64,000 nucleotides of DNA from Maricaulis sp034659015 (GTDB lineage: Bacteria > Pseudomonadota > Alphaproteobacteria > Caulobacterales > Maricaulaceae). Under the pieces are notes generated by a model that was given only the letters and a program-made list of their open reading frames with translations, was not told the DNA's origin and searched no databases. The stretch covers positions 1 through 64,000 of the forward strand of contig JAYEGL010000001.1 in NCBI GenBank assembly GCA_034659015.1, written 5' to 3'. Within the stretch, counting starts at the first letter, position 1, and each line of letters starts with the position of its first letter. The translations under genes were made by a program, and so were the position numbers. This document shows positions 1-6,819 of the stretch, one piece after another.

Positions 1-357
1 CTCGCGGGCACGTCGCCGGTCGCCGCCCAGCGGGATGGTCTGGCGCACCGCGACGGTGAGATCGCCATCGCCGATATCGCCGCGATCACCACCGAAATCC
101 TCGATTTCGGCCTCAAGGGACGGATTGGCCCACAGGCCCGCCTGACGGGCGGCGCCAAGCCGGGCGGACACGCCGGCCCGGGCCGACCCGATGCGCGGAT
201 TGGCTTGCACGGCGCGTTGCAGGGCCGTGGAGAGTTCAAGCGGATTGTCCTGCAAGGCCGGCTGTGCCGGCGCAACGGACGCGAGGAGAGCGCTGCAGGC
301 CATGCCTGCAAGCCCCCGGCCCGGCCATCTCGGCCGGGAAGGTTTGTCTGAATACAT
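1..357 (-). CDS. Heavy-metal efflux outer-membrane channel, CusC/TolC family (N-terminal part only)
   Basis: The reading frame begins at an ATG ending at 357 and runs off the left edge, leaving about 119 residues. The N-terminus has a signal peptide (AGMACSALLASVAPAQ region), then the typical start of the outer-membrane efflux family: 'LELSTALQRAVQANPRI', 'LGAARQAGLWANPSLEAE' and 'VRQTIPLGGDRRRARE'. In this family the protein is a trimeric outer-membrane channel that works with an RND pump and a membrane-fusion protein, here presumably encoded further left. It lies 48 bp downstream of the small His-rich gene on the same strand, an order usual for Cus/Czc operons. A second ATG ending at 303 is possible but would remove the positively charged start of the signal peptide. 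The metal is not known. Confidence 0.82.
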   Translation of the reverse strand, partial: MYSDKPSRPRWPGRGLAGMACSALLASVAPAQPALQDNPLELSTALQRAVQANPRIGSARAGVSARLGAARQAGLWANPSLEAEIEDFGGDRGDIGDGDLTVAVRQTIPLGGDRRRARE

Positions 358-405
358 CCAGATATCCCGATTGTCTGAAGAGAACGAAGGGTTCGAACGC
401 TATCG

Positions 406-726
406 TCAGGCAATCGGAGGCTGGTGGGGCGGTGCCAGCGCCCGGCCCGCACCGGATTCGTGGGACAGGCGGTAGGCGATCCGTCTGGCCGGCACACTCA
501 GGGCCGATGCCCCCGTTTTGGCCGGGATCGCATGATGGCAGACCCCGCAGGCATGTACGGGATGCTGGGCATGGCGGTGTTCGCTCTCACCGGAACCGCC
601 CTCGGCGAGGTCCTCATGGCCCAGATGGTGGTCGTGCCCCGGCACAGCCGCTTCCACCACCTCTCCGGAGAAGGACAGGACGGTCAGGACGGCCAGCAAT
701 GTGCGCAGCAGGATGAGCACGAACAC
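406..726 (-). CDS. Small exported His/Cys-rich protein heading a metal-efflux operon
   Basis: This 106-residue protein starts with a hydrophobic export segment (FVLILLRTLLAVLTVLSFSG). A histidine-rich stretch (PGHDHHLGHEDLAEG, then SEHRHAQHPVHACGVCHH) follows, in which CGVCHH resembles a metal site. The C-terminal third is basic and probably disordered. It is the first gene of the minus-strand unit that continues into the CusC-like channel, and a MerR-type promoter lies about 65 bp upstream. Short periplasmic proteins of this kind often precede CusCBA/CzcCBA genes and are thought to bind metal. No specific family can be named. The function is inferred from composition and position. Confidence 0.68.
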   Translation of the reverse strand: MFVLILLRTLLAVLTVLSFSGEVVEAAVPGHDHHLGHEDLAEGGSGESEHRHAQHPVHACGVCHHAIPAKTGASALSVPARRIAYRLSHESGAGRALAPPHQPPIA

Positions 727-788
727 CTCCGGTTCGACAGGGCCTAGAGGGGCAGGCCTTGTCGATCAAGCCCTCAAGCGACGGCACC

Positions 789-819
789 ACCCTAATTCCT
801 CTAGCCGCTAGAGGTTCAA
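789..819 (-). promoter_or_regulatory. MerR-type promoter with 19-bp spacer for the efflux operon
   Basis: Read on the minus strand there is TTGAAC (819-814), a 19-bp spacer holding the inverted repeat CCTCTAG-CGG-CTAGAGG, and TAGGGT (794-789). An overlong 19-20 bp spacer with a dyad is the hallmark of promoters activated by MerR-family metal sensors. It points at the gene starting at 726. A near-identical arrangement lies at 33445-33475. Confidence 0.7.
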
Positions 820-992
820 GCCTGAATTTGCAGTATCGCCCGCGAGCCGAAAGCGACCTTGTCCGCTCGTGCGCCAAAGCGGATAACACCACCCTCGGCA
901 CCCATCTCGTCCCGGTGGTTTCCGATACTCTGCATCCGCCTGCCATTCAGGCGATCAGCCGGCACTCCGCCGGCTTGCAGAAGGAGAAACTC

Positions 993-1280
993 ATGCGTGA
1001 AGAATTCAATATTGCGGCAGCGCGCTATCACAGGGCCATGGCAGCCTTGCTTGAACTGGATATCGACAATAGCGCTGCAGATGTGGCCGCGGACCATGTC
1101 GCCGAAGCCCGAGATGCGCTCTATGTGGCGCGATGTTTCAATCAGCACGACCTGTTCGACAAACTGGCCACATTTGCCCGCTTCGAGCGGGACCATCTCG
1201 AGACCGCTCACATCGCCTTCATTGATGCAATCGCGAGGGATATCCACGAACTCGGCCTCATTCAGGGAGGCGTCGCATGA
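993..1280 (+). CDS. Small hypothetical protein, first of an overlapping pair
   Basis: The 95-residue product begins MREEFNIAAARYHRA and is predicted all-helical and soluble, with no signal peptide or metal motif. The start at 993 has a good ribosome-binding site (AGGAGAA) 5 bases upstream. Its stop overlaps the next start in an ATGA at 1277-1280, so the two genes are probably translated together. The two products share a layout: a 'YHRA/YYRA' helix near the N-terminus and an 'ALY' element near residue 45. They may be diverged duplicates. No function can be assigned. Confidence 0.62.
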   Translation: MREEFNIAAARYHRAMAALLELDIDNSAADVAADHVAEARDALYVARCFNQHDLFDKLATFARFERDHLETAHIAFIDAIARDIHELGLIQGGVA

Positions 1281-1576
1281 ATACGATAGGAACGGCTCTC
1301 GCCACATACTATCGGGCCAAGGCCAATTTCGTAGAGCATGCAGACAAGCCGGATCTGGATGTCGATGACGAGATGCGTTTGTCGGCCGTGGGAGCTGCGG
1401 CTCAAGCCCTCTACCGCACGCCAGCTACCGGCCAATCTGAGCTCCACGACAAGGTAACCGTCTTCATGGAGCAGGAGTTGGAATGTCTGGATGACCACCA
1501 GAGGGAATTCCTCAGATTCCTGCTGCACGACATCAATCATGTCAGCAGACATCTGGTCCCCTGCACAGACGCTTAG
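1277..1576 (+). CDS. Small hypothetical protein, second of an overlapping pair
   Basis: This 99-residue helical protein begins MNTIGTALATYYRAKAN and contains 'AQALYRTPATG' and a C-terminal acidic/His segment (LECLDDHQREF, LLHDINHVSRHL). Its ATG overlaps the stop of the preceding gene. It shares helical layout and short motifs with that neighbour, which suggests an old tandem duplication. No signal peptide, membrane segment or known domain is visible. About 190 bp without a gene separate it from the next coding region, and that gap holds the first copy of the island promoter motif. Confidence 0.6.
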   Translation: MNTIGTALATYYRAKANFVEHADKPDLDVDDEMRLSAVGAAAQALYRTPATGQSELHDKVTVFMEQELECLDDHQREFLRFLLHDINHVSRHLVPCTDA

Positions 1577-1730
1577 CCCTTATTCCCTGAGCGGGCGCAT
1601 CAAGACCATATGCGCCCGTTCGCATCACCAGCTTGGCATGGACGATCTCAGACTACTTCGAGCGCCCCCAAGCAACGAAACCTTGGCCGACCTGCTCCCA
1701 AAAAAGTAGCCGATCAGTCTCATTTTTCAG

Positions 1731-1766
1731 TTGACACACGCCCTCACCTAAGCGTGTGTAGCTTGC
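1731..1766 (+). promoter_or_regulatory. Island promoter motif copy 1, predicted leaderless start
   Basis: TTGACA (1731-1736), 18 bp, then TGTGTA (1755-1760), with the ATG only 6 bp later at 1767. The conserved core is GAC-N14-AAGCG. The upstream sequence AGTCTC followed by a T-rich run is also shared with the copy at 5052. With normal promoter geometry transcription would start at or next to the A of the ATG, giving a leaderless mRNA. Confidence 0.5.
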
Positions 1767-3272
1767 ATGGCACCTCACACGCTTCTCGCCCTGATGGCCG
1801 GAACCACACTGCTGGGTCTGCAGGCCGCTTCGCCCTTTGGTGCGTATGTCGGCCGCTGGCCGTCCGATCCGGAGACAGTCGATAGCCCGCAAGCCTGGCG
1901 GCAGCTGACCTACGGGGTTCAGCGCGCACTGATGGCCAGACCCGACGGGGAAGACACGCGACCGGTCTCGCTGATCGAGCCGCGCTTTCTCGACGGCCTG
2001 CATGTGTGCGGCGTCTACCAGTTCGGTGGGACGGGCAATTTCGATCAGCGCTATGGCAGCCTCGTCGCCCGCCTGGAGACCACCGACCTGGGCGATCCGG
2101 ACGCCCCGCGCGCTTTGCCCGTCGAACTCATCACGCACGCGGCCACGGCGGCGGACCTCGACCAGTACTGTCCCAACCTGCCCGATGATGTGCGCGCCGG
2201 GATTCTTGATCCCTATGCCCGGTTCCGGGCCGATCTGCCGCACTTCGATCCGGACGGGGTCGGCATGCTGGAGGGGCGCCAGCGTTTCATGATGCACAGG
2301 AGCCTTTTAAGTGTGATGCCCGAACGTCCCGAAGGCACGATCCACACGCGTGTAGGCCGGCCGGGGTTTCGCGAGGGGGACCATTATTGCATTGCGTATC
2401 AGCGCTCCACGCCGCAGGCGCGGGCCTGGACGCCGCACTGGATGACCATCCGCATCGACGCCTTTGCGCCGCAGAGCGATCGCGAACTGGTCCTGCCGCT
2501 CACCATCATCAACGCCGATGCGTCCCCGCAGGATGTTGCGGCCTGGTGTCCCAGTCTGGCGGCGTCGGGTGATTTTGCGCAGCTGATGACGCCGGAACAC
2601 GCATCGGACCCGGCACAACACATCGCCTCGGTGGAAGACACCCTCACCCCGGCGGTGATCGACCATATCAATGCCAGCCTGCCCGCCGACCCGGCTGATG
2701 GGGGACCGCCGATCACGGCCTCACTGGGTAGCCAGATCACCCTCCTGCCGCAATCGCCCCGCCAGGTCTGCGGCACGCTCAATGTCCATCTGACCTCCGA
2801 TGACACGACGATCAGCCCGATGGCTTTCAGCGCCCGGATCGCCGCGGACCGCGTGGCGGCGGGAGCGCAGGACCCGTTTACAAGCTGGGATGTGGAGATT
2901 GTCGAAGTGGCGCTGCTCAGCGGGATGGAGGCCGGACGGGAGGCCTGCCCGGCCTTCGACCAGCCGCGCCCGGAGGGTTATGGCAACCAGGCCAATGGTT
3001 TTGACGATGCGCAGAGCCTGGAGGCGGCGATCGAGGCCCATCGCAATGGCGAATTGGTCTGCCATTTCTGGGAGAATGATTTTGCCACCCTGCCCGGCGT
3101 TGACTGGCCGGCCGATGTGCCCGGCTATCCGCGCGACATCGGACCCCTGTGCCGCTTTACCGACTATGAGACGGCACGGGACCAGTACGAGCGGATGAAT
3201 GCGATGATGCGCACCCGGCTGGCCGCCTGCGACGGGGACCGCATGTGCGCCTTTCACACGCCGGATGATTAG
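1767..3272 (+). CDS. Secreted triple-repeat protein of unknown function, paralog 1
   Basis: The 501-residue product has an N-terminal signal peptide (HTLLALMAGTTLLGLQAASP) followed by 'GAYVGRWPSDPE'. I see three internal repeats. Each opens with a cysteine in a 'CG-Y' or 'CIAY' context (HVCGVYQF, HYCIAYQRST, QVCGTLNV), runs through an alternating strand pattern with 'RI/RLE', and closes with cysteine-proline (DQYCPNLP, AAWCPSLA, EACPAFDQ). This suggests one disulfide per repeat in the periplasm. A fourth cysteine-rich tail follows (VCHFWENDF, PLCRF, AACDGDRMCAF). No known family is recognised. The start at 1767 is supported by the promoter motif directly in front of it and there is no ribosome-binding site. 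The tandem paralog follows after 65 bp. Confidence 0.72.
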   Translation: MAPHTLLALMAGTTLLGLQAASPFGAYVGRWPSDPETVDSPQAWRQLTYGVQRALMARPDGEDTRPVSLIEPRFLDGLHVCGVYQFGGTGNFDQRYGSLVARLETTDLGDPDAPRALPVELITHAATAADLDQYCPNLPDDVRAGILDPYARFRADLPHFDPDGVGMLEGRQRFMMHRSLLSVMPERPEGTIHTRVGRPGFREGDHYCIAYQRSTPQARAWTPHWMTIRIDAFAPQSDRELVLPLTIINADASPQDVAAWCPSLAASGDFAQLMTPEHASDPAQHIASVEDTLTPAVIDHINASLPADPADGGPPITASLGSQITLLPQSPRQVCGTLNVHLTSDDTTISPMAFSARIAADRVAAGAQDPFTSWDVEIVEVALLSGMEAGREACPAFDQPRPEGYGNQANGFDDAQSLEAAIEAHRNGELVCHFWENDFATLPGVDWPADVPGYPRDIGPLCRFTDYETARDQYERMNAMMRTRLAACDGDRMCAFHTPDD

Positions 3273-3337
3273 GGCTCGATGACGAAACAGAGCGCACTCA
3301 CCCCACCGATCACACCCGGCACGCAAGGATCGATCTC

Positions 3338-4801
3338 ATGATGGCCCCTCTTCTTCTGCCCCTGCTCGCCGCGAGCAGCCTTGTCGCCAGTCAGACCGAA
3401 GCGGTGCCGGGCGACTATGTCGGCGTGTGGCCGGAGGAGCCTGCCGATCGACGCGCGTGGCACGATCTTGCGACCGGCATGATGCATGCGTTTTGGGGCG
3501 AGATCCCCGAAGACGCTCCGACGCCACGCCTGATGGTCTCGCCCACCTTTGTCGACAACGGGCATCTATGCGGCTCCTACACCCATGAATTGCCCGATGC
3601 CGACTATGAGGTCGTGGCGGTCTACATCTTGCGCGTCGAGCCAGGCGAGAGCGTGGATCTTCCCTGGACCACCGTACCCAAGATCACCGTGATTGACCGG
3701 ACGGCGGATGCCGCGGCGCTCGATCAGGCCTGCCCCAACATGCCCGACAACCTGCGCACCGAGGTGCTGGAGCCAAACCTGCCTCTACCGCCCTTCCCGG
3801 ACTTCGACCCGGAAGCGGTGGAACTGCCTCAAGGCGGCCCTGGCGGTGTCATCATGCACAGCCTGGACCGTATCTGGCCGGACATGCCTGAGGACACCTA
3901 TATTCTCGATCTGGGCTATCCGGGCGTTCGCGATGGCGACCATGTCTGCGGCGAATACCAGATCTCCACGCCGCAGGACCGGGCCTGGTCGCCCCGCTGG
4001 CTTCTTGCCCGGATCGACGCCTTCGAACGTCGGCACGAACACACCAACACGCTGCCGATGACGCTGGTAAATGCCGACGCGAGCCCTGACGAGGTCTCCG
4101 CCTGGTGCCCGCGTCTGGCCGAGACCGGCGATTTTGAAACACTGATGACGCCGCAAAACCGGGTCGCACCGGCCAAGCATCTTTCCTCGGTGGAGCGCGG
4201 CTTGAGACCGGCGCTTGATGATGCCATCGCGGCCCGCCTGTCGCAGGAGGCCGGCATCACCCATCAGCTCGGCCCGATCACGGTTCTCCCGGACACCGCG
4301 CGGCGCATCTGCGGCAGGGCCCCGCTTCGCCTCACCTCCGACCACGTTTCACAATCAGAGCTGGCTTATACCGCCCGGATCGAGGCGGACCGTATTCCGC
4401 CGGACGCGCATGACCCCTTCCCGACCTGGGATGTGGAGATTGTCGATCTGTCGCTGACAGAAACGTCCGAGGCCCTGCGCCAACTCTGCCCCAGTCTCGA
4501 TCGACCGCTTCCGGACGGCTATCCCTTTCAAGTCGGCGGGGTGGATCGGGCCCTTACCCTTGATGCGGCGATCGCGGTCCACCGCGATGGCGAGGATGTC
4601 TGCTACTTCTGGGACAACGATCCCTCCCAGCGCCATCTGGAAGACATCGAGGCCGCGGATGGCGCAGACATGCCGTCGCAGGAATACGCATTCCAGACAG
4701 CCTGCCGGTCCGTAACGGAAGACGAGGGGTGGCGCAGCACCAATGCCCTGCGCACCCGCTACGGCCTGGAACCGCTGGAGCGCCCATCCTCACCCCAATA
4801 G
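3338..4801 (+). CDS. Secreted triple-repeat protein of unknown function, paralog 2
   Basis: This 487-residue protein is clearly homologous along its length to the preceding gene; examples are 'GDYVGVWPEEP' against 'GAYVGRWPSDP' and 'INADASP'/'VNADASP' in both. The signal peptide is APLLLPLLAASSLVASQ. The same three cysteine-bounded repeats are present (HLCGSYTH...QACPNMP, HVCGEYQI...AWCPRLA, RICGRAPL...QLCPSLD), followed by VCYFWDND and a shorter tail. An AAGGA-type site precedes the ATG at 3338. It probably forms a transcription unit with its paralog. The end overlaps the convergent XRE gene by 12 bp. Secretion is well supported; the role is unknown. Confidence 0.72.
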   Translation: MMAPLLLPLLAASSLVASQTEAVPGDYVGVWPEEPADRRAWHDLATGMMHAFWGEIPEDAPTPRLMVSPTFVDNGHLCGSYTHELPDADYEVVAVYILRVEPGESVDLPWTTVPKITVIDRTADAAALDQACPNMPDNLRTEVLEPNLPLPPFPDFDPEAVELPQGGPGGVIMHSLDRIWPDMPEDTYILDLGYPGVRDGDHVCGEYQISTPQDRAWSPRWLLARIDAFERRHEHTNTLPMTLVNADASPDEVSAWCPRLAETGDFETLMTPQNRVAPAKHLSSVERGLRPALDDAIAARLSQEAGITHQLGPITVLPDTARRICGRAPLRLTSDHVSQSELAYTARIEADRIPPDAHDPFPTWDVEIVDLSLTETSEALRQLCPSLDRPLPDGYPFQVGGVDRALTLDAAIAVHRDGEDVCYFWDNDPSQRHLEDIEAADGADMPSQEYAFQTACRSVTEDEGWRSTNALRTRYGLEPLERPSSPQ

Positions 4802-4993
4802 CTCGTCATACCCCGCACCCAGGGCCAGAGCGATCTTCTCGACCACGGTGATGGTGGGATTGCGCACGCAGCGCTCCACGCCGGAGATATAGGTGCGGTG
4901 CAGGCCGGCCTGATCGGCCAGCTCCTCCTGGGACCAGGATCTTGCCTTGCGCAGACGCTTCATGTTGGCCGAAAGCCGATGACGAATATCCAT
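4790..4993 (-). CDS. Small XRE-family repressor, controller-protein-like
   Basis: The 67-residue protein is a single Cro/C1 helix-turn-helix domain: 'NMKRLRKARSWSQEELAD' then 'HRTYISGVERCVRNPT' and 'KIALALGAGYDELLG'. Size and sequence match small XRE repressors and the controller (C) proteins of restriction-modification loci. Longer upstream starts exist, but the start at 4993 gives exactly the domain and leaves a 94-bp divergent promoter region towards the gene at 5088. Its 3' end overlaps the convergent paralog gene by 12 bp. I infer that it controls the repeated promoter motif found next to it and at 1731, 10002 and 10435; this is untested. Confidence 0.8.
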   Translation of the reverse strand: MDIRHRLSANMKRLRKARSWSQEELADQAGLHRTYISGVERCVRNPTITVVEKIALALGAGYDELLG

Positions 4994-5051
4994 CCGGATA
5001 TCCGATAGTGATGCATCCGATTGATCTACAGCCCATGAGTCTCTTTTCTGG

Positions 5052-5087
5052 TTGACTCCCCGCGCTATCCAAGCGTGTGTAGTCGCC
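5052..5087 (+). promoter_or_regulatory. Island promoter motif copy 2, predicted leaderless start
   Basis: TTGACT (5052-5057), 18 bp, TGTGTA (5076-5081), 6 bp, ATG at 5088: the same spacing as copy 1 down to the start codon. The 12 bases from 5071 (AAGCGTGTGTAG) are identical to copy 1. The motif lies between the divergent XRE gene and the nuclease-like gene. Confidence 0.5.
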
Positions 5088-5585
5088 ATGATGACCCAGA
5101 CGCACACACCACCCCGCCCCACCGGCGGCCAGCTCGGCGCCGCCGCCGAGATCATGGTCGCCACCCAGTTGATGCTCGCCTCGAACGGCCGGTTTTCATG
5201 CTATGTCCCGCTGGTCGATGATGACGCGATCGACGTGATGATCCATGACAAGGTCAGCCACGCCACGATCGGGCTTCAGATCAAGAGCTGGACCTTCTTG
5301 AGCCCCGACCGGCCCCGCACGGTCCAGTTCGATATCCGCAAGAAGACCTGGCGCGACACTCCCGACCTGGCGCTGCTGGCCGTCGCCATAGACGGCACGA
5401 CCGGCCAGCTGGAGACCGCCTGGCTGGTGCCCTCCGCCGAGGTTCCCGACATCGCCCAGCCGGGCAAGGACAAGATGTCCCTGCGACCCAATCCGCGCCA
5501 TACCAGCGACGACAAGTATGCGCGCTACCGGCTCACCAGCATGCGCGCCATCGCGCAGGCGCTGATCGAGCGGCTGGACCGCTGA
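5088..5585 (+). CDS. PD-(D/E)XK-like putative endonuclease
   Basis: The 165-residue product shows the spacing of a restriction-endonuclease fold. A conserved glutamate lies in the first helix ('GGQLGAAAEIMVATQL'), an aspartate follows 'LVDDDAIDVMI', and a Q-x-K strand comes next ('GLQIKSW'). This order (E, D, QxK) is seen in Mrr/DUF4365-type proteins. The later part is mixed strand-helix without recognisable motifs. The start at 5088 is chosen because the shared promoter motif ends just before it. The gene overlaps the next start by one base and lies divergent to a C-protein-like repressor, and a DNA methyltransferase is 1.2 kb downstream. Nuclease activity is inferred, not shown. Confidence 0.55.
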   Translation: MMTQTHTPPRPTGGQLGAAAEIMVATQLMLASNGRFSCYVPLVDDDAIDVMIHDKVSHATIGLQIKSWTFLSPDRPRTVQFDIRKKTWRDTPDLALLAVAIDGTTGQLETAWLVPSAEVPDIAQPGKDKMSLRPNPRHTSDDKYARYRLTSMRAIAQALIERLDR

Positions 5586-5797
5586 TGCCGGCGGAAGAGG
5601 ATCGCGCCGACCTCTTCCACCACCTGATGGCGGAGATCACCGCCTGTCTGGAAGGCGCCGCGGCCCTGGCGGCGCAGAACCAGGCGGGCGCTTTGCCAGA
5701 GGATATTGCCCCGCTACTGGCGCGGATCGCGGAGGCCGAGCGGCTCGCCCGTGCGGCCGAAGTAATAGTTGATCCGGGACAGTCTGATGGGATGTGA
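5585..5797 (+). CDS. Small helical hypothetical protein
   Basis: The 70-residue acidic helical protein begins MPAEEDRADLFHHLMAEI and is rich in alanine and leucine (LEGAAALAAQNQAG, ARIAEAERLARAAEVI). Its ATG overlaps the TGA of the preceding nuclease-like gene (TGATG at 5583-5587), which points to coupled translation and perhaps a protein partner of the nuclease-like product. No domain is recognised. Confidence 0.6.
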   Translation: MPAEEDRADLFHHLMAEITACLEGAAALAAQNQAGALPEDIAPLLARIAEAERLARAAEVIVDPGQSDGM

Positions 5798-5829
5798 TCG
5801 AGGCTCACCTTGAACAAAGGAGCCCGGAC

Positions 5830-6519
5830 ATGACCCGACGCGAAGATCCCCACCATGGCGATGATGGCTTCCACGACGTCGAGCCCCTGGAGGTGTCCGA
5901 CGCGGCGCTCAAGGAGATCGCCGAACACCTCGGCCGGACCGATGCTGACACGATCGCCGGCCTCCGCCACCAACTCACCAACATTGCCGCGCTCTATCGC
6001 AACTGGGACGGCAGGGGGCCGAAGAGGTTTACCCGGGGCGAGGCAGGAGCCGCGCTCGAAGAGCTTCTCAAACTCGACCGGATCACGGGGCCGGACATAA
6101 TGCGTCTCAACGGACGGGCCGAAGTCGCGATGATCGACGCGTTGTGGGCAAGATACCCCAGGGGCGGTGTGATCAAGAGGCTGGCGGCTGATACGTTTTC
6201 GGATGAGGTCCTGCGTGAGACGGCGCGCGGCCTTCGCAACAAGATGGAAGCAAAAGGCGGCGCCGATAAGGATCGCGAAATCGACTGGCTGATCGATGAG
6301 CTTGCCGAGCTCTACACCGACGCCACACAGAAAGAGGTCACCCATCACAACCGGCCCGCGGCCGGCGCGCATTCCTCACGGTCGACCACGCCGGCCGGGC
6401 AGTTCATTACGGTTTGCGCCAAGCTGATTGCCGTCGACAGTCCCGACAGGCCCAGGGACTTCGACACCCGCGTCAGCACGGCCCTGAAACGCTATATTCA
6501 ACGAAAAAAGAAGAAATAG
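5830..6519 (+). CDS. Hypothetical protein of the island operon
   Basis: The 229-residue product starts at an ATG with a strong site (AAAGGAG) 7 bases upstream. An earlier in-frame GTG at 5794 has no such site. The N-terminus is His/Asp-rich (REDPHHGDDGFHD), the middle is helical ('ALKEIAEHLGRTDADTIAGL', 'ALYRNWDGRGPKRFTRGE'), and the C-terminus is strongly basic (RYIQRKKKK), which could contact nucleic acid. No known domain is recognised. It lies 32 bp after the preceding small gene, in the same direction. Confidence 0.62.
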   Translation: MTRREDPHHGDDGFHDVEPLEVSDAALKEIAEHLGRTDADTIAGLRHQLTNIAALYRNWDGRGPKRFTRGEAGAALEELLKLDRITGPDIMRLNGRAEVAMIDALWARYPRGGVIKRLAADTFSDEVLRETARGLRNKMEAKGGADKDREIDWLIDELAELYTDATQKEVTHHNRPAAGAHSSRSTTPAGQFITVCAKLIAVDSPDRPRDFDTRVSTALKRYIQRKKKK

Positions 6520-6603
6520 GCCGAGGGGTACAAACTCGGCTGACGACTTTTGCTCGGCAATATCAGAAATGAATTTCCTTTCTAACCAAGAAAGGACGTT
6601 CAG

Positions 6604-6819
6604 ATGAACACCTTCATTTCTTCGCCGCCGGCCCTGCCTCTAGAAGGCTATACGCACTGCACAACCCAGATGCTGCTGGACCCGAATACAACGCCGGGCA
6701 CGGTGCAATGGGCCTATCTCTACAAGCATGACATCACCGGCACGCCCTTGAGCCTGCGCTCACCGCGCTACGAGCTGATCTGCGACAAAAAGGGGACGCG
6801 CCTGGGGAGGCGCCTGTGA
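6604..6819 (+). CDS. Small hypothetical protein upstream of the methyltransferase
   Basis: The 71-residue protein begins MNTFISSPPALPLEGYTHC and has a clear ribosome-binding site (AAGAAAGGA). No domain is recognised; the C-terminus is basic (CDKKGTRLGRRL). Its stop overlaps the GTG start of the methyltransferase gene (GTGA at 6816-6819), which indicates translational coupling. Confidence 0.55.
   Translation: MNTFISSPPALPLEGYTHCTTQMLLDPNTTPGTVQWAYLYKHDITGTPLSLRSPRYELICDKKGTRLGRRL

Noticed and set aside
759..992. Longer N-terminus for the small protein at 993
   Set aside because: The extra 78 residues lie over the MerR-type promoter and intergenic DNA, and the strong AGGAGAA site supports the start at 993.
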